Part shown: piece by piece, positions 11,858-23,656 of the stretch
How the letters are laid out: every line of letters begins with the position of its first letter
How positions within the stretch are numbered: position 1 is the first letter of the stretch
DNA from: Haliotis asinina
Lineage: Eukaryota > Mollusca > Gastropoda > Lepetellida > Haliotidae
Reading direction: 5' to 3'
Length of the DNA stretch: 64,000 nucleotides
Assembly: GCF_037392515.1 (NCBI RefSeq)
Contig: NC_090281.1
Location: 44,740,645-44,804,644 of the forward strand
Made by a program: the position numbers and the translations under genes
The notes under the pieces: generated by a model
Seen by the model: only the letters and a program-made list of their open reading frames with translations
The model's database searches: none
Told to the model about the DNA's origin: nothing

Positions 11858-12177
11858 TTAAAAAGGATGACGTTGAGATCTTGGAATGCCAAGTACGCCT
11901 AGAAACACGAAGACGTCTTTTGAAAAAGTCACTCTGTATCCTTTCCAGCGACGACCTAAAAGTGTATCCCAAGATCTCCGTGCCATATGATAACGGGCAT
12001 TATTTTAGAGCAAAAAAACTGCTTTAGACAATATGAAAAGGTAGCGTCTAGACTGATATCAATAGCCTCTGAACTAAAATTTGCTTTTCTGGTTTGAATA
12101 GCTAAAGTCTCACAAGCCTTTGACCAAACTAATCTGTTAGAACATACAGTATATTTTCTACATACTATAATATGCAA
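11858..12177 (-). pseudogene. LINE reverse-transcriptase C-terminal fragment
   Basis: On the minus strand the frame reads RLVWSKACETLAIQTRKANF, then FSYCLKQFFCSKIMPVIIWH. A frameshift leads to EILGYTFRSSLERIQSDFFK, then RRLRVSRRTWHSKIS. This matches the pattern seen at the end of many non-LTR retrotransposon RTs: a 'W.KT...LA.QA.KA' helix, a 'LF..M..PI..YG.EIWGY' segment and 'IE.VQ..FCKR.L.V'. The catalytic core lies further upstream and is not present here. At least one frameshift and several stops make it a dead copy. It directly precedes the tandem LINE tails on the same strand, so the two are one decayed element of about 2.2 kb. Confidence 0.7.
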
Positions 12178-12552
12178 ACCTGCGATCTTTAGATTAGAAC
12201 CACATTAAAATCCCGCCATTTCAATATACAGTTAGAGTACTCCTGTCCAGATTTACCTCCAGCCCCTAGAGGGGATAATGGTGGGGATGGAGGGTGGGTG
12301 GGTCAGCACTTACTTTGTACATAGCTTTTAGAGGGGGTTCATTCACATTGTACATGTTTCTTCATAAAGTCATCATCACCAACCCAACCACAAATTCTAA
12401 ACGGTCCCTTAACAGCATTAAACATAAAAAAACGACTTCGCCAACTGAACACACAGTAGTCTCGGTGCGACAATATAACATTTTAATTCAAACCATATAA
12501 AGTTCTAAAAACTTAACGTTGAACATGCTCATTCACGCAAAAGATGCCTGAT
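12178..12552. other. Non-coding stretch
   Basis: Contains a purine/pyrimidine-biased stretch 'ggtggggatggagggtgggt' near 12278. No gene was seen. Confidence 0.35.
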
Positions 12553-13278
12553 CTAAAGCATCACGCAACAAGGAAAAACACATGCATTAACAAAAACACA
12601 GACACACCGAAATATGCATCCTCGTGCAGTTAAAGGGGCGTTTTCGTTATTGTTATCCCAGAGTTCCTGACTGGTTCGCGACCCCTGTTGCGCCCAGAGC
12701 AAGGATGTGTTGAGCCCAGAGGTGCAATCTGTGAAGATGTCACCTGGGACATCATTATACTTCAAGCCATCCAAGGGACATAGCTGTGAAATATGTTCCT
12801 GTACCTACATAGGTTCGGTGAATGTCCCATCTCGCTCGATTTTGACACGCGTACCTTGTTGAACAAGTGACAGACCCCGGATGGCTACTGTCACTTTGTC
12901 TGTAAGGGACGATTTCCTCCTCTTCTGTCCCTTGTTGGACATGCCTGACAGTCCCACAGCGCTGTTTCGTTGTGGTCTTGGAAGCTGTACATACTTACAG
13001 TCAGGGCCGCTGGCTGGAGACAGCTTCCTGAAGCTTCTTGATTTTGGTATGAGTTCCTCAGTAGTGGAACTGCTCTTGACCTTCAGGACATTCCTTGTCC
13101 TCCTTCAAGTTTTTGTCCCGTTTTTAGGTTCCGTTTTATTTTCGGTGTTCTCATTGAAATGGGCACCACAGTAGAGATCGATTACTGTCAGTCCTTGGTA
13201 CTCGCCCATGCTTCTTTTGTGAAGAAATGAATAGTCTTGTAGCCCGGTCGGTTGGCGTCGCCCAGTAACACTTCCCCA
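12553..13278 (-). pseudogene. Unrecognised coding frame with two in-frame stops
   Basis: Reading the minus strand from about 13278, a single frame stays coding-like for over 240 codons down to TAG at 12553-12555, broken only by TGA at 13105-13107 and TAG at 12805-12807. Segments include DYSFLHKRSMGEYQGLTVID, STTEELIPKSRSFRKL, MSNKGQKRRKSSLTDKVTVA, GLSLVQQGTRVKIERDGTF and, after the second stop, CPLDGLKYNDVPGDIFTDCT. Composition is balanced, and a basic patch (KGQKRRKS) is present. The second stop overlaps a possible donor (AT|GTAGGT at 12806), and an acceptor-like TTTCACAG follows only 25 bp later, too short for a normal intron. A recent pseudogene, a sequencing or allelic stop, or an old transposon frame are all possible. 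The family is not recognised. Confidence 0.45.
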
Positions 13279-13430
13279 TTATCACCTCAGGGGTTGTGAA
13301 TCTAGTGACACTTAGTCATGGTTAGTACGTCAGTTAGCCGCCGTGAACGCAATCACATGAGACTTAAGTAATACGAAAGACATGACACTTATGGGTGCCA
13401 ACTTCTTTAGTATATTATGTTACTACCCAC

Positions 13431-16400
13431 AAATGGAAGCTGTTTGGCCGGGTTGTGGAACTACCCACTGATGGACGCTGTTTGGTCAGGTTGTGGTACT
13501 ACCCACTGATAGACGCTGTTTGGCCAGGTTGTGGTACTACCCACTGATAGACGCTGTTTGGCCGGGTTGTGGTACTACCCACTGATAGACGCTGTTTGGC
13601 CAGGTTGTGGTACTACCCACTGATAGACGCTGTTTGGTCAGGTTGTGGTACTGTCCACTGATAGACGCTGTTTGGCCGGGTTGTGGTACTACCCACTGAT
13701 AGACGCTGTTTGGCCGGGTTGTGGTACTACCCACTGATAGACGCTGTTTGGCCAGGTTGTGGTACTACCCACTGATAGACGCTGTTTGGTCAGGTTGTGG
13801 TACTGTCCACTGATAGACGCTGTTTGGCCGGGTTGTGGTACTACCCACTGATAGACGCTGTTTGGTCAGGTTGTGGTACTGTCCACTGATAGACGCTGTT
13901 TGGCCGGGTTGTGGTACTACCCACTGATAGACGCTGTTTGGCCGGGTTGTGGTACTACCCACTGATAGACGCTGTTTGGCCGGGTTGTGGTACTACCCAC
14001 TGATAGACGCTGTTTGGCCGGGTTGTGGTACTACCCACTGATAGACGCTGTTTGGCCGGGTTGTGGTACTACCCACTGATAGACGCTGTTTGGCCGGGTT
14101 GTGGTACTACCCACTGATAGACGCTGTTTGGCCGGGTTGTGGTACTACCCACTGATGGACGCTGTTTGGTCGGGTTGTGGTACTACCCACTGATAGACGC
14201 TGTTTGGCCGGGTTGTGGTACTACCCACTGATAGACGCTGTTTGGCCGGGTTGTGGTACTACCCACTGATGAACGCTGTTTGGTCGGGTTGTGGTACTAC
14301 CCACTGATGGACGCTGTTTGGCCAGGTTGTGGTACTACCCACTGATAGACGCTGTTTGGCCGGGTTGTGGTACTACCCACTGATAGACGCTGTTTGGCCG
14401 GGTTGTGGTACTACCCACTGATGGAAGCTGTTTGGCCAGGTTGTGGTACTACCCACTGATGGACGCTGTTTGGCCAGGTTGTGGTACTACCCACTGATAG
14501 ACGCTGTTTGGCCGGGTTGTGGTACTACCCACTGATAGACGCTGTTTGGCCGGGTTGTGGTACTACCCACTGATAGACGCTGTTTGGCCGGGTTGTGGTA
14601 CTACCCACTGATAGACGCTGTTTGGCCAGGTTGTGGTACTACCCACTGATAGACGCTGTTTGGTCAGGTTGTGGTACTACCCACTGAAAGACGCTGTTTG
14701 GCCAGGTTGTGGTACTACCCACTGATAGACGCTGTTTGGTCAGGTTGTGGTACTACCCACTGATAGACGCTGTTTGGCCAGGTTGTGGTACTACCCACTG
14801 ATAGACGCTGTTTGGCCGGGTTGTGGTACTACCCACTGATAGACGCTGTTTGGCCAGGTTGTGGTACTACCCACTGATAGACGCTGTTTGGTCAGGTTGT
14901 GGTACTACCCACTGATAGACGCTGTTTGGCCAGGTTGTGGTACTACCCACTGATAGACGCTGTTTGGTCAGATTGTGGTACTACCCACTGATAGACGCAG
15001 TTTGGCCAGGTTGTGGTACTACCCACTGATAGACGCTGTTTGGCCGGGTTGTGGTACTACCCACTGATAGACGCTGTTTGGCCAGATTGTGGTACTACCC
15101 ACTGATAGACGCTGTTTGGCCGGGTTGTGGTACTACCCACTGATAGACGCTGTTTGGCCAGGTTGTGGTACTACCTACTGATAGACGCTGTTTGGCCGGG
15201 TTGTGGTACTACCCACTGATAGACGCTGTTTGGCCAGGTTGTGGTACTACCCACTGATAGACGCTGTTTGGCCAGGTTGTGGTACTACCCACTGATAGAC
15301 GCTGTTTGGCCGGGTTGTGGTACTACCCACTGATAGACGCTGTTTGGCCAGGTTGTGGTACTACCCACTGATAGACGCTGTTTGGTCAGGTTGTGGTACT
15401 ACCCACTGATAGACGCTGTTTGGTCAGGTTGTGGCACTACCCACTGATAGACGCTGTTTGGCTGGGTTGTGGTACTACCCACTGATAGACGCTGTTTGGC
15501 CAGGTTGTGGTACTACCCACTGATAGACGCTGTTTGGCCGGGTTGTGGCACTGTCCACTGATGGACGCTGTTTGGCCGGGTTGTGGCACTGTCCACTAAT
15601 AGACGCTGTTTGGTCAGGTTGTGGTACTACCCACTGATAGACGCTCTTTGGCCAGGTTGTGGCACTGTCCACTGATAGACGCTGTTTGGCCAGGTTGTGG
15701 TACTACCCACTGATAGACGCTGTTTGGCCAGGTTGTGGTACTACCCACTGATAGACGCTGTTTGGCCAGGTTGTGGCACTGTCCACTGATAGACGCTGTT
15801 TGGCCGGGTTGTGGTACTACCCACTGATAGACGCTGTTTGGCCGGGTTGTGGTACTACCCACTGATAGACGCTTTTTGGCCTGGTTGTGGTACTTCCCAC
15901 TGATAGACGCTGTTTGGCCAGGTTATGGTACTACCTACTGATAGACGCTGTTTGGCCGGGTTGTGGTACTACCCACTGATAGACGCTTTTTGGCCGGGTT
16001 GTGGTACTACCCACTGATAGACGCTGTTTGGCCTGGTTGTGGTACTACCCACTGATAGACGCTGTTTGGCCGGGTTGTGGTACTATCCACTGATAGACGC
16101 TGTTTGGCCGGGTTGTGGTACTACCCACTGATGGACGCTGTTTGGTCAGGTTGTGGCACTGTCCACTGATAGACGCTGTTTGGCCAGGTTGTGGTACTAC
16201 CCACTGATAGACGCTGTTTGGCCAGGTTGTGGTACTACCCACTGATAGACGCTGTTTGGCCAGGTTGTGGCACTGTCCACTGATAGACGCTGTTTGGCCG
16301 GGTTGTGGTACTACCCACTGATAGACGCTGTTTGGCCGGGTTGTGGTACTACCCACTGATAGACGCTTTTTGGCCTGGTTGTGGTACTTCCCACTGATAG

Positions 16401-19400
16401 ACGCTGTTTGGCCAGGTTATGGTACTACCTACTGATAGACGCTGTTTGGCCGGGTTGTGGTACTACCCACTGATAGACGCTGTTTGGCCGGGTTGTGGTA
16501 CTACCCACTGATAGACGCTGTTTGGCCGGGTTGTGGTACTACCCACTGATAGACGCTGTTTGGCCGGGTTGTGGTACTATCCACTGATAGACGCTGTTTG
16601 GCCGGGTTGTGGTACTACCCACTGATGGACGCTGTTTGGTCAGGTTGTGGCACTGTCCACTGATAGACGCTGTTTGGCCAGGTTGTGGTACTACCCACTG
16701 ATAGACGCTGTTTGGCCGGGTTGTGGTACTACCCACTGATGGACGCTGTTTGGTCAGGTTGTGGCACTGTCCACTGATAGACGCTGTTTGGCCGGGATGT
16801 GGTACTACCCACTGATAGACGCTGTTTGGCCGGGTTGTGGTACTACCCACTGATGGACGCTGTTTGGCCGGGTTGTGGTACTACCCACTGATAGACGCTG
16901 TTTGGCCGGGTTGTGGTACTTCCCACTGATAGACGCTGTTTGGCCAGGTTGTGGCACTACCCACTGATAGACGCTGTTTGGCCGGGTTGTGGTCCTACCC
17001 ACTGATAGACGCTGTTTGGCCGGGTTGTGGTACTACCCACTGATAGACGCTGTTTGGCCGGGTTGTGGTACTACCCACTGATAGACGCTGTTTGGCCGGG
17101 TTGTGGTACTACCCACTGATAGACGCTGTTTGGCCGGGTTGTGGTACTACCCACTGATAGACGCTGTTTGGCCGGGTTGTGGTACTACCCACTGATGGAC
17201 GCTGTTTGGTCAGGTTGTGGCACTGTCCACTGATAGACGCTGTTTGGCCAGGTTGTGGTACTACCCACTGATAGACGCTGTTTGGCCAGGTTGTGGTACT
17301 ACCCACTGATGGACGCTGTTTGGTCAGGTTGTGGCACTGTCCACTGATAGACGCTTTTTGGCCGGGTTGTGGTTCTACCCACTGATAGACGGTGTTTGGC
17401 CGGGTTGTGGTACTACCCACTGATAGACGCTGTTTGGCCAGGTTGTGGCACTGTCCACTGATAGACGCTGTTTGGCCGGGTTGTGGCACTACCCACTGAT
17501 AGATGCTGTTTGGCCGGGTTGTGGTACTACCTACTGATGGACGCTGTTTGGTCAGGTTGTGGCACTGTCCACTGATAGACGCTGTTTGGCCAGGTTGTGG
17601 CACTGTCCACTGATAGACGCTGTTTGGTCAGGTTGTGGCACTGTCCACTGATAGACGCTGTTTGGCCAGGTTGTGGTACTACCCACTGATGGACTCTGTT
17701 TGGCCAGGTTGTGGCACTGTCCACTGATAGACACTGTTTGGCCGGGTTGTGGTACTATCCACTGATGGACGCTGTTTGGCCGGGTTGTGGCACTGTCCAC
17801 TGATAGACGCTGTTTGGCCGGGTTGTGGTACTACCCACTGATGGACGCTGTTTGGTCAGGTTGTGGCACTGTCCACTGATAGACGCTGTTTGGCCGGGTT
17901 GTGGTACTACCTACTGATAGACGCTGTTTGGCCGGGTTGTGGTACTACCCACTGATAGACGCTGTTTGGCCAGGTTGTGGCACTGTCCACTGATAGACGC
18001 TGTTTGGCCGGGTTGTGGTACTACCTACTGATAGACGCTGTTTGGCCGGGTTGTGGTACTACCTACTGATAGACGCTGTTTGGTCAGGTTGTGGCACTGT
18101 CCACTGATAGACTCTGTTTGGCCAGGTTGTGGTACTACCCACTGATGGACGCTGTTTGGCCAGGTTGTGGCACTGTCCACTGATAGACGCTGTTTGGCCG
18201 TGTTGTGGTACTGTCCACTGATGGACGCTGTTTGGCCGGGTTGTGGCACTGTCCACTGATAGACGCTGTTTGGCCGGGTTGTGGTACTGTCCACTGATGG
18301 ACGCTGTTTGGTCAGGTTGTGGCACTGTCCACTGATGGACGCTGTTTGGCCAGGGTGTGGCACTGTCCACTGATGGACGCTGTTTGGTCAGGTTGTGGCA
18401 CTGTCCACTGATAGACGCTGTTTGGCCAGGTTGTGGTACTACCCACTGATGGACGCTGTTTGGTCAGGTTGTGGCACTGTCCACTGATAGACGCTGTTTG
18501 GCCAGGTTGTGGCACTGTCCACTGATAGACGCTGTTTGGTCAGGTTGTGGCACTGTTCACTGATAGACGCTGTTTGGCCAGGTTGTGGTACTACCCACTG
18601 ATGGACGCTGTTTGGCCAGGTTGTGGCACTGTCCACTGATAGACGCTGTTTGGCCAGGTTGTGGTACTGTCCACTGATGGACGCTGTTTGGCCGGGTTGT
18701 GGCACTGTCCACTGATAGACGCTGTTTGGCCGGGTTGTGGTACTACCCACTGATAGACGCTGTTTGGCCGGGTTGTGTCACTGTCCACTGATGGACGCTG
18801 TTTGGCCGGGTTTTGGCACTGTCCACTGATAGACGCTGTTTGGCCAGGTTGTGGCACTGTCCACTGATAGACGCTGTTTGGCCGGGTTGTGGCACTGTCC
18901 ACTGATAGACGCTGTTTGGCCGGGTTTTGGCACTGTCCACTGATAGACGCTGTTTGGCCAGGTTGTGGCACTGTCCACTGATAGACGCTGTTTGGCCGGG
19001 TTGTGGCACTGTCCACTGATAGACGCTGTTTGGCCAGGTTGTGGCACTGTCCACTGATAGACGCTGTTTGGCCGGGTTGTGGCACTGTCCACTGATAGAC
19101 GCTGTTTGGCCGGGTTGTGGCACTGTCCACTGATAGACGCTGTTTGGCCAGGTTGTGGTACTACCCACTGATAGACGCTGTTTGGCCGGGTTGTGGCACT
19201 GTCCACTGATAGACGCTGTTTGGCCGGGTTGTGACACTGTCCACTGATAGACGCTGTTTGGCCAGGTTGTGGTACTACCCACTGATAGACGCTGTTTGGT
19301 CAGGTTGTGGTACTACCCACTGATAGACGCTGTTTGGTCAGGTTGTGGTACTACCCACTGATAGACGCTGTTTGGCCAGGTTGTGGTACTACCCACTTAT

Positions 19401-20913
19401 AGACGCTGTTTGGCCAGGTTGTGGCACTGTCCACTGATAGACGCTGTTTGGCCGGGTTGTGGTACTACCCACTGATAGACGCTGTTTGGCCGGGTTGTGG
19501 TACTACCCACTGATAGATGCTGTTTGGCCAGGTTGTGGCACTGTCCCGTGATAGACGCTGTTTGACCAGGTTGTGGCACTGTCCACTGATAGACGCTGTT
19601 TGGTCAGGTTGTGGCAGTGTTCACTGATAGACGCTGTTTGGCCAGGTTGTGGCACTGTCCACTGATAGACGCTGTTTGGCCAGGTTGTGGCACTGTCCAC
19701 TGATAGACGCTGTTTTTCCAGGTTGTGGTACTACCCACTGATAGACGCTGTTTGGCCAGGTTGTGGCACTGTCCACTGATAGACGCTGTTTGGCCGGGTT
19801 GTGGCACTACCCACTGATAGACGCTGTTTGGCCAGGTTGTGGTACTACCCACTGATAGACGCTGTTTGGCCAGGTTGTGGCACTGTCCACTGATAGACGC
19901 TGTTTGGCCAGGTTGTGGTACTACCCACTGATAGACGCTGTTTGGCCAGGTTGTGGTACTACCCACTTATAGACGCTGTTTGGTCAGGTTGTGGTACTAC
20001 CCACTGATAGACGCTCTTTGGCCAGGTTGTGGCACTGTCCACTGATGGACGCTGTTTGGCCAGGTTGTGGTACTACCCACTGATAGACGCTGTTTGGCCA
20101 GGTTGTGGTACTACCCACTGATAGACGCTGTTTGGCCAGGTTGTGGTACTGTCCACTGATGGACGCTGTTTGGCCAGGTTGTGGTACTACCCACTGATAG
20201 ACGCTCTTTGGCCAGGTTGTGGTACTACCCACTGATAGACGCTCTTTGGCCAGGTTGTGGTACTACCCACTGATACACGCTGTTTGGCCGGGTTGTGGTA
20301 CTACCCACTGATAGACGCTGTTTGGCCAGGTTGTGGTACTACCCACTGATAGACGCTCTTTGGCCGGGTTGTGGCACTGTCCACTGATGGACGCTGTTTG
20401 GCCAGGTTGTGGTACTGTCCACTGATAGACGCTGTTTGGCCAGGTTGTGGTACTACCCAGTGATAGACGCTGTTTGGCCAGGTTGTGGTACTGTCCACTG
20501 ATAGACGCTGTTTGGCCAGGTTGTGGTACTACCCACTGATAGACGCTGTTTGGCCAGTTTGTGGTACTACCCACTGATAGACACTGTTTGGTCAGGTTGT
20601 GGCACTGTCCACTGATAGACGCTGTTTGGCCAGGTTGTGGTACTGTCCACTGATAGACGCTGTTTGGCCAGGTTGTGGTACTACCCACTGATAGACGCTG
20701 TTTGGCCGGGTTGTGGTACTGTCCACTGATGGACGCTGTTTGGCCAGGTTGTGGTACTACCCACTGATAGACGCTGTTTGGCCGGGTTGTGGTACTACCC
20801 ACTGATGGACGCTGTTTGGTCAGGTTGTGGTACTACCCACTGATAGACGCTGTTTGGCCAGGTTGTGGTACTACCCACTGATAGACGCTGTTTGGCCAGG
20901 TTGTGGCACTGTC
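13431..20913. repeat. 7.5 kb minisatellite, 38-bp unit, about 197 copies
   Basis: The unit reads 'actgatagacgctgtttggc' followed by 'cgggttgtggtactaccc'. Copies are mostly uninterrupted at exactly 38 bp. Variable sites within the unit are gatAgac/gatGgac, ggCCg/ggTCa and the linked pair tactACCc/cactGTCc. Higher-order structure is visible: marker variants near 15871 recur near 16365 (494 bp, 13 units), and a block at 15614-15862 recurs at 19984-20232 (4,370 bp, 115 units). The GTC variant dominates 17.5-19.3 kb; the ACC variant dominates the start. Open frames on the minus strand come from the stop-poor unit and run in all three frames because 38 is not a multiple of three, so they are not genes. 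Confidence 0.97.
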
Positions 20914-21011
20914 TTGTTCCTCACCACGTAGTTCGTACAGTGTCTGCTAGACACGTAGTGTGGTTTAGACTGACTGAGTTGAAGTTCTTTCACATTTTTT
21001 GTTGCTTATGC

Positions 21012-21106
21012 AGATGTTCTTCTTGCAGATGTTCTTCTTGCAGATGTTCTTCTTGCAGATGTTCTTCTTGCAGATGTTCTTCTTGCAGTTGTTCTTCTTG
21101 TAGTTG
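21012..21106. repeat. 15-bp tandem repeat, about 6 copies
   Basis: 'gcagatgttcttctt' is repeated five times, then drifts to 'gcagttgttcttctt' and 'gtagttgttg'. Confidence 0.9.
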
Positions 21107-21734
21107 TTGTGTCAGCTTGGTATATGATTGTTTTTTGTTTTTCCTGGACAGGTCCTTGGTGCCGCGACACTAGAGGTAGTACTTTTATTCCATGTGCACT
21201 TGAACTGCCCTTTCCGTGTTCACGTATCAACACGTCAGAATTTTATCATGCTGAGTGGGACACCGCCTTAAATAGTGTTAACACTCCTCACCTCTCCATT
21301 CACACGGGTGTCACATCAACGTTTATTGAACATTAGTTCCACACACGGCATTTTCATCACCAAGCAAATCTAAACATGTCCAACTTATTTTATATCATAA
21401 TATCCGTACGTTACAACATAGCCACACAAAACAATTTAATTTTTTTTTTCTGAACTCATGAATAAGGTAACACAGATATGTTTTCGTATCCCCATCACTT
21501 TAAGTAAATATTCTATGAAAGTAAAAATAGACCGACCGGCAAAAGAGGGTATACAAGGTTTCCAAGAGGTCATTATCATTGACCTGGAGTACCTAGACAC
21601 CCAGACACAATACAGTTGTGTCAGCAACATCTTTACCCAACCTGAGCTAAAACCACAGGCATACTACAGAGACAGACATGCGCAAGTTCAATGGGACCCT
21701 TAAAACAGTTTTCAATCACATAGAGGATGTAAGC
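21107..21734. other. Non-coding stretch
   Basis: No exon or repeat was recognised between the 15-bp array and the transposase relic. Confidence 0.35.
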
Positions 21735-22132
21735 ATCCCAGTGCATCCCACACGTGCTCCATTGGGGATGTCTTGAGAACGTGCTGGTCATGTAAAAAGT
21801 TCACGTTCTTCATGCCGTCGCTGCCAAAGACGAACAAAGCGGATCCAAAGCAGCCTGTGACGTCTGTGTTCAGGAGTTAACACCTGTCCTTTGACGTGTC
21901 TGTACGTTCTGGTACTTTCTACACGAAAACGTCTAACCGCCGTGTATCGACTGACACGGTGATCAAGAGAATTCGTCGCTGATGACGTTATAGTTAGGAT
22001 ACGGTGTCTCAGGTGTAACGTCCTCAAATTCCGGTCTCCAACAGGTGTCCTTTCTCGTGGTCTTCCACTTCTTGGTCTGTCCCGTATCTGACCCGATTGC
22101 TTTTAACGTTGCAGCAGTCTAGAGTCGGCTGC
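21735..22132 (-). pseudogene. Tc1-like transposase relic
   Basis: The minus strand carries, in order, SRLLQR (end of the first helix-turn-helix), the linker motif RDRPRSGRPRERTP, a second DNA-binding region (SLDHRVSRYTAVRRFRVEST, then HVKGQVLTPEHRRHRLLWIR, then FVRLWQRRHE) and, after a deletion of the catalytic centre, MEHVWDALG from the C-terminal 'PIEH.WD.LGR' block. These are signature blocks of Tc1/mariner transposases, which cut and paste DNA at TA sites. A stop interrupts the start (LQR*KQ), the catalytic domain is missing, and no terminal repeats were identified. It is a dead fragment of roughly 400 bp from an element usually 1.2-1.7 kb long. Confidence 0.75.
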
Positions 22133-22721
22133 AGGGGTGCAGACGATGGTTCTTGCAACGATGTGTCGAACCCATCTGAACCATACCTTTGGCCCTCTCT
22201 CTGCTGATAACTGGGGCATATCTGTGGTGATGTTTTTCAGACTGCATGTATAACCTGTCCGTGCACTTGTATACCCTTAGTGCATGTGAAACTCTGACAC
22301 AGACCCAAAATCATGGTTAATACAGTTGACCACTTCAACGTTTTATTCACGACGTGCACGTGAATTTCACTGCAATATCAAATTGATACTTTCAATGGAC
22401 ATGTTTCAGTGTATTATTTACCTTTAAAAATATTTCTTTGAAATTTGAGAAATGGTAACTTTGGGTATACTCTCTTTTGTCAGTCAGTTTACATTGAGAA
22501 CATCTTACATCATTTGTGGGTGCCCAAATCGTATTCCCGGCATGAAAAAAGATCTAACATCAGGCACTTAGTGAACTGCTTTATTATCCAAAGAAATGCA
22601 GCAATCTGAAAGACTAAGTGGACCAGCTATTTCCCCACTAAGTTTCTTCCTTTCAACCACATGGCATGACTTAGAGTTATTCTCATTACACTTATTCAGT
22701 AGTGACTGCCATTACACATGA

Positions 22722-22940
22722 TAAATGCCAAACGTTTCCTTGGGGCCAGTAAATATGTCACGGCACTTCGCTAGACCTTTGTACTTCCGGTGGCAGACGG
22801 CGTACACTTGGTCCGGTCTAGTAAAGTGATATCTGGACTGGTTTCAAGTATACGTTTGTCACCGGAAATATGGTACCAGAAGTAAGCTGGGTCCGTCTCG
22901 TATCTCGCAAGTTCCCGCGCAAAGCACGTCAACTTAGTAC
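22722..22940 (-). CDS. Possible Ig-like exon or relic
   Basis: On the minus strand an acceptor 'cggcgctatttcag' ends at 22941. The frame from 22940 reads GTKLTCFARELARYETDPAY, then FWYHISGDKRILETSPDITL, reaching a stop at 22771-22773. The spacing of the Cys in 'LTCFA' and the Trp in 'YFWYH' resembles strands B and C of an Ig-like domain. A second, overlapping frame continues as PDQVYAVCHRKYKGLAKCRD to a stop at 22722, and 'QVYAVC' would suit strand F, so a frameshift may separate the two halves. No convincing donor was seen. It could be a damaged exon or part of a repeat; confidence is low. Confidence 0.3.
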
Positions 22941-22987
22941 CTGAAATAGCGCCGTGTTGAGTCGTGACCTCGGTTTCTCGTGGTTAC

Positions 22988-23226
22988 CTGTAAATAATCG
23001 AGATTGTACCAGACAATCCAGTGATCAACAACACGAGCATCGATCTGCGTAATTGGAAACCGATGACATGTGTAAACCAAGTCAGCAAGTCTGACCACCC
23101 GATCCCGTTAGTCGCCTCTTACGACAAGCATAGTCGCCTTTTATGACAAGCATGGGTTATTCTACTATGGCCTATTCTACCTATTCTATTCTACCCCGGC
23201 GGCGTAAAACTAAACTCACTCACACA
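22988..23226 (-). repeat. Abalone-type short dispersed repeat
   Basis: Contains the recurring cores 'gtaaataatcgag', 'caatccagtgatcaacaaca', 'gagcatcgatctgcg' and 'cccgttagtcgcctcttac', and ends with 'ggcggcgtaaaactaaactc'. Related copies are at 38394, 40423, 42452, 58291 and 60000. The end motif is present at both ends in inverted orientation. Confidence 0.8.
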
Positions 23227-23326
23227 CTCCTAAATGGCTGTATACTATGAGAGAGTTTGCACTGTATATTAAACAAACATTCATGAAGACGCATATTTTC
23301 TTCAAAATAGAGTTGGAAACACCTGC

Positions 23327-23460
23327 CTGTCTGGTCCTCTGTCGCCCTTCCGGAGAATTCTTGTTCCACATCTTTCCATGGAATGTCTTCTTGGCAGTCG
23401 TCCTGCCTCTGGGGGACTTCAGGGTCCAATTCTGCCAATAGGGTGATGGCATCCACGTTC
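23327..23460 (-). CDS. Small exon of the duplicated exon family
   Basis: The minus-strand exon is preceded by acceptor 'ttatcgttactattag' and followed by either a GC donor (ACAG|GCAGGT) or a GT donor four bases later. Two frames are open. One is acidic: DAITLLAELDPEVPQRQDDC, then QEDIPWKDVEQEFSGRATED. The other is basic: SPRGRTTAKKTFHGKMW. Compared with the copy at 38176, several differences fall at third positions of the acidic frame (CTG/CTA, GCG/GCA, GAT/GAC), mildly favouring it, but nearby amino-acid changes are also common. The family is unrecognised. The neighbouring exon at 23657 and the opposite-strand copies show that this exon type is the repeated unit of the locus. Confidence 0.4.
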
Positions 23461-23656
23461 CTAATAGTAACGATAACGAATAGGTTAATGTTTCATATCA
23501 TTGATACTTACAACATAGATAATAAATATCAAACGTATATGCTGTTCCATGAGAAAGACGCTGTAACCTGAAACACAAGTTGTAACTTGCTCATGACGTC
23601 ATTGTCAACAAGAATATATTATATCTTCTTTTCAAAACATAGTTTAGAGAACTTGC

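Noticed and set aside
12806-12830. A 25-bp intron removing the second stop of the 12.5-13.3 kb frame
   Set aside because: A GT...AG pair exists, but 25 bp is far below usual animal intron length, and removal would also change the frame.
18591-19282. Minus-strand open frames of up to 179 codons in the 38-bp array
   Set aside because: Three overlapping frames encode shifted versions of the same repeat because 38 is not a multiple of three. There are no splice signals, start context or unique sequence.
13431-20913. Resemblance of the 38-bp repeats to a CRISPR array
   Set aside because: There are no spacers: the repeats follow each other directly, and the surroundings are animal DNA.
20865-21173. 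Plus-strand frame with a run of 'CRCSS' residues
   Set aside because: It is a translation of the 15-bp tandem repeat joined to the end of the minisatellite.
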